From CAWUJK01 sp963922865 (GTDB lineage Bacteria > Patescibacteriota > Gracilibacteria > BD1-5 > UBA6164): DNA of 10,440 nt. This document shows positions 8,643-10,440 of the stretch, piece after piece (positions within the stretch are counted from its first letter, which is position 1; each line of letters begins with the position of its first letter). The translations under genes and the position numbers were made by a program. The notes under the pieces are model-generated. The model was not told the origin of the DNA, made no database searches, and saw nothing but the letters and a program-made list of their open reading frames with translations. The DNA lies in assembly GCA_963922865.1 (NCBI GenBank), contig CAWUJK010000040.1:1-10440 (forward strand). Direction: 5' to 3'.

Positions 8643-9353
8643 TTGAATAAAAAAGAATTAGGGTCAGAGATTGTTGATTTTTTAAAGGATTTGGTTTGGA
8701 TTGTAATTATTGTTTTAGTGGTTAGATCTTTCATAGCAGAGCCTTTTCAGATAAGTGGACAATCAATGGCTGACTCTTATTATGATAAGGAATTTATAAT
8801 AATTGATAGGTTTTCTTATTTAGATATTCCATGAATTAAGCTTGGTAATATAGATAGGTGAGATGTGGTTGTTTTTAAACCTTGAGTTAGTGATGATAAG
8901 CAGTATTTCATAAAAAGGGTTATATGAATACCTTGAGATACTATTAAAATTGAGGGTGGAGAGGTATTTTTAAAGCCTTCTTCATCTAAAGAGTTTGTTA
9001 AGTTGAATGAAAAATATTTGAATGATTATAATAATTGAAATACAAAAATTGGTGGTTTGTTAGTTGAGCGTAATTATAGAGTTCCTGAGTGAGAATATTT
9101 TGTTATGGGGGATAATAGAAATCATTCTAGTGATTCAAGGACTTGTTTTTCTTTTTCTTGTAGTTCTACTTCAAGGGATAGTTTTATAAACAAAAAAGAG
9201 ATAATAGGAAAATTGTTTCTTGATTTGGGTTATTTTAATATTAGAAATTTTTCTTTTAAGCATTCTTGAAACTCAAAGCATCCTTCGCTTGAATGACTTG
9301 ATACTTCTCCTAGGTGGTTTTCTAGTCCTTGAACTTATGATTATGGATTGTAA
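8643..9353 (+). CDS. lepB: Type I signal peptidase
   Basis: A 236-residue membrane serine protease that removes signal peptides from exported proteins. A single N-terminal membrane helix (about residues 17-31) precedes the catalytic boxes: SGQSM with nucleophile Ser41, YFIKRVIGIPGD with general base Lys91, and the MGDNRNHSSDSR box at 155-166. Glycines in the Lys box and in the YLDIPG and DRGDVV stretches are TGA. The start is inferred to be TTG at 8643: an in-frame TAA lies at 8634 and the next ATG is Met42, inside the active site. A 12-15-residue insert with two cysteines (168 and 173) follows the last box, and a Ser/Pro/Gly-rich tail ends the protein. The gene sits directly after a large secreted protein, but lepB is a general enzyme and this adjacency need not mean dedication. 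truB follows after 40 bases with no terminator, so the two may be co-transcribed. Confidence 0.96.
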
Positions 9354-9393
9354 GCTTTGCTAGTTTTTTCAAATAAGCAATAAAATTGTTATT

Positions 9394-10260
9394 ATGAATG
9401 GATTTTATTTTATTGATAAGCCTATAGGTATATCTAGTTTTGATATAATTAGATGTCTTAGAAAAAAGCTTAATATAAGAAAAATATGACATACATGAAC
9501 TCTTGATCCTTTGGCTAGTTGAGGGATGATTTTAGCTCTCTGAAATTATACTAAGTTGATACCTTATCTTGAGAGGGATAAAAAAACTTATGAGTTTAGT
9601 GTTAGTTTAGATTGAATTACTGATTCGTTTGATCTTTGAGAAGAGGTAAAATTTTTGGATAAAAAATTTCAAAATAAATACAAAAAACAACTAACTAAAG
9701 AATATATAAATGATGTTTTAAATAAACATTTTAGCTGAAAAATAAATCAAATTCCTCCTAAATATTCAGCATTAAAGATTGATTGAAAAAGAGCTTATGA
9801 GTTGGCAAGAATTTGAAAGAATATAGAAATGAAATCAAGGGAAGTAGAAGTTTTTAATATTGAAATACTTGAATTTAATTATCCCCAATTATTTTTAAAG
9901 GCAGAGGTTTCGGCTTGAACTTATATTCGTTCTATTGCTTCTGATTTATGAGATATTTTAGGGACTGGTTGATATATTACAAAGCTTAGGAGAACTAAGA
10001 TTTCTGGTTTGGATATATCTTTATCTCAATGTCTTGACTCTTTTGATTGAGTTAATGTTTTAGATGTCAAAATGTTGTTTTCAAATAATGTTTTTATTAG
10101 TTTATATGGTATTGTCTTATCAAAAATAAATAATGGTATGAGGGTTATGGGTAATTTTGATTATCCTGTTTGAATTGATTTATTTGTTTTTGATTGAGCT
10201 TATATCACAAATGTTGTTAGGTTTGATGGTGAGTGTTTGTTTGCTATAAAAAAAATTTAA
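9394..10260 (+). CDS. truB: tRNA pseudouridine(55) synthase
   Basis: A 288-residue TruB, which converts U55 in the T-loop of nearly all tRNAs to pseudouridine. It begins MNGFYFIDKPIGISSFD, the family N-terminus. It then has GHTGTLDPLASGG with catalytic Asp38, PPKYSALKIDGKRAYELAR, and AGTYIRSIASDLGDILGTGG followed by YITKLRRTKISG. The C-terminal region after about residue 220 is diverged and probably a short remnant of the RNA-binding end. By my count 15 of its 25 glycines are TGA. The start ATG at 9394 gives the standard family N-terminus; no Shine-Dalgarno precedes it. It is 40 bases after lepB, and I see no hairpin terminator after its TAA. A tRNA-Lys gene, a potential substrate, lies 55 bases downstream. 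Confidence 0.96.
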
Positions 10261-10267
10261 AAAAAAT

Positions 10268-10295
10268 TTGCAATGGGGCGTTTTTTTTATAGAAT
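10268..10295 (+). promoter_or_regulatory. Probable promoter of tRNA-Lys with GC-rich discriminator
   Basis: TTGCAA (10268-10273), a 16-bp spacer and TAGAAT (10290-10295) put initiation near 10302, about 14 nt before the tRNA. The ten bases TGGGGCGTTT occur twice, in the spacer (10274-10283) and again just after the -10 (10298-10307). These are the only G-rich islands in the surrounding AT-rich DNA. Confidence 0.5.
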
Positions 10296-10315
10296 ACTGG
10301 GGCGTTTAAATATAT

Positions 10316-10391
10316 GGGTTATTAGCTCAGTTGGTAGAGCAGCTCCCTTTTAAGGAGAAGGTCCTGGGTTCGAGCCCCGGATGACCCACCA
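10316..10391 (+). tRNA. trnK: tRNA-Lys (anticodon UUU)
   Basis: A full 76-nt cloverleaf. The acceptor stem is GGGTTAT with ATGACCC (one G-U pair), and the D arm is GCTC/GAGC. The anticodon loop is CTTTTAA with TTT at 10349-10351, and the T arm CTGGG/CCCGG encloses TTCGAGC. A discriminator A and an encoded CCA end follow. Position 27-43 is a G-A mismatch at the top of the anticodon stem. UUU reads AAA and AAG, which fits the very high Lys/AAA use of the neighbouring genes. Confidence 0.96.
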
Positions 10392-10440
10392 TTTGATACA
10401 TTACAGATTCTGAAGATTTTAAAAACAGGGTTTTCATCTA

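Noticed and set aside
10261..10288. Terminator after truB (T8 run following GGGGCG)
   Set aside because: No complementary C-rich arm precedes the T run; the only pairing is an A tract with the T tract, so it is better explained as promoter spacer.
10342..10358. G27-A43 mismatch as a sign of a tRNA pseudogene
   Set aside because: All other stems, the T loop, conserved bases and the encoded CCA are intact; a single terminal mismatch is tolerated.
10392..10440. Hairpin AAAAC-AGG-GTTTT after the tRNA
   Set aside because: The loop is only three bases, the stem is five AT-rich pairs and no T run follows, so I do not call a terminator.

Overview
The window is very AT-rich bacterial DNA that only makes sense if TGA is read as glycine. 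Under that reading every major gene stays open through dozens of TGA codons. The TGAs fall exactly where conserved families need Gly: the GANDVAN loops of the phosphate transporter, the RVIGIPGD box of signal peptidase, GHTGTLDP of TruB and VVLWGK of SSB. This is genetic code 25, known from Gracilibacteria (BD1-5) and Absconditabacteria (SR1) of the candidate phyla radiation. The sequence does not say which of the two. Ordinary bacterial translation shatters every gene here into short false ORFs.

Layout. Left block, all on the minus strand: an uncharacterised protein running off the left edge (1-1102), the single-stranded-DNA-binding protein ssb (1279-1719) and a PiT-family inorganic phosphate transporter (1847-3166). 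An extremely AT-rich divergent intergenic region follows (3167-3472). Right block, all on the plus strand: a 1696-residue membrane-anchored surface protein with a series of PKD-like domains (3473-8563), type I signal peptidase lepB (8643-9353), tRNA pseudouridine synthase truB (9394-10260) and tRNA-Lys(UUU) with an encoded CCA end (10316-10391). The last 49 bases after the tRNA hold nothing I recognise.

Regulatory signals. Clean intrinsic terminators end ssb and the giant gene. Good -35/-10 promoter candidates lie before the left gene, ssb, lepB and the tRNA, all with a 16-bp spacer. No gene has a convincing Shine-Dalgarno sequence.

How the genes relate. ssb, truB, lepB and the tRNA are housekeeping, and the transporter supplies phosphate. 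The most interesting object is the giant surface protein. It has a signal peptide, a long PKD-type ectodomain, a helical stalk and one transmembrane helix. Its roughly 360-residue charged cytoplasmic tail carries two kinds of repeated short motif: four copies of a [I/V/A]P[D/G]WLK motif, one of them at the extreme C-terminus, and three copies of K-x-[D/N]-I-F. That architecture suggests an envelope or adhesion protein docking to a cytoplasmic partner. This is an inference, but it fits the host-attached or predatory life reported for Absconditabacteria and probably for related lineages.
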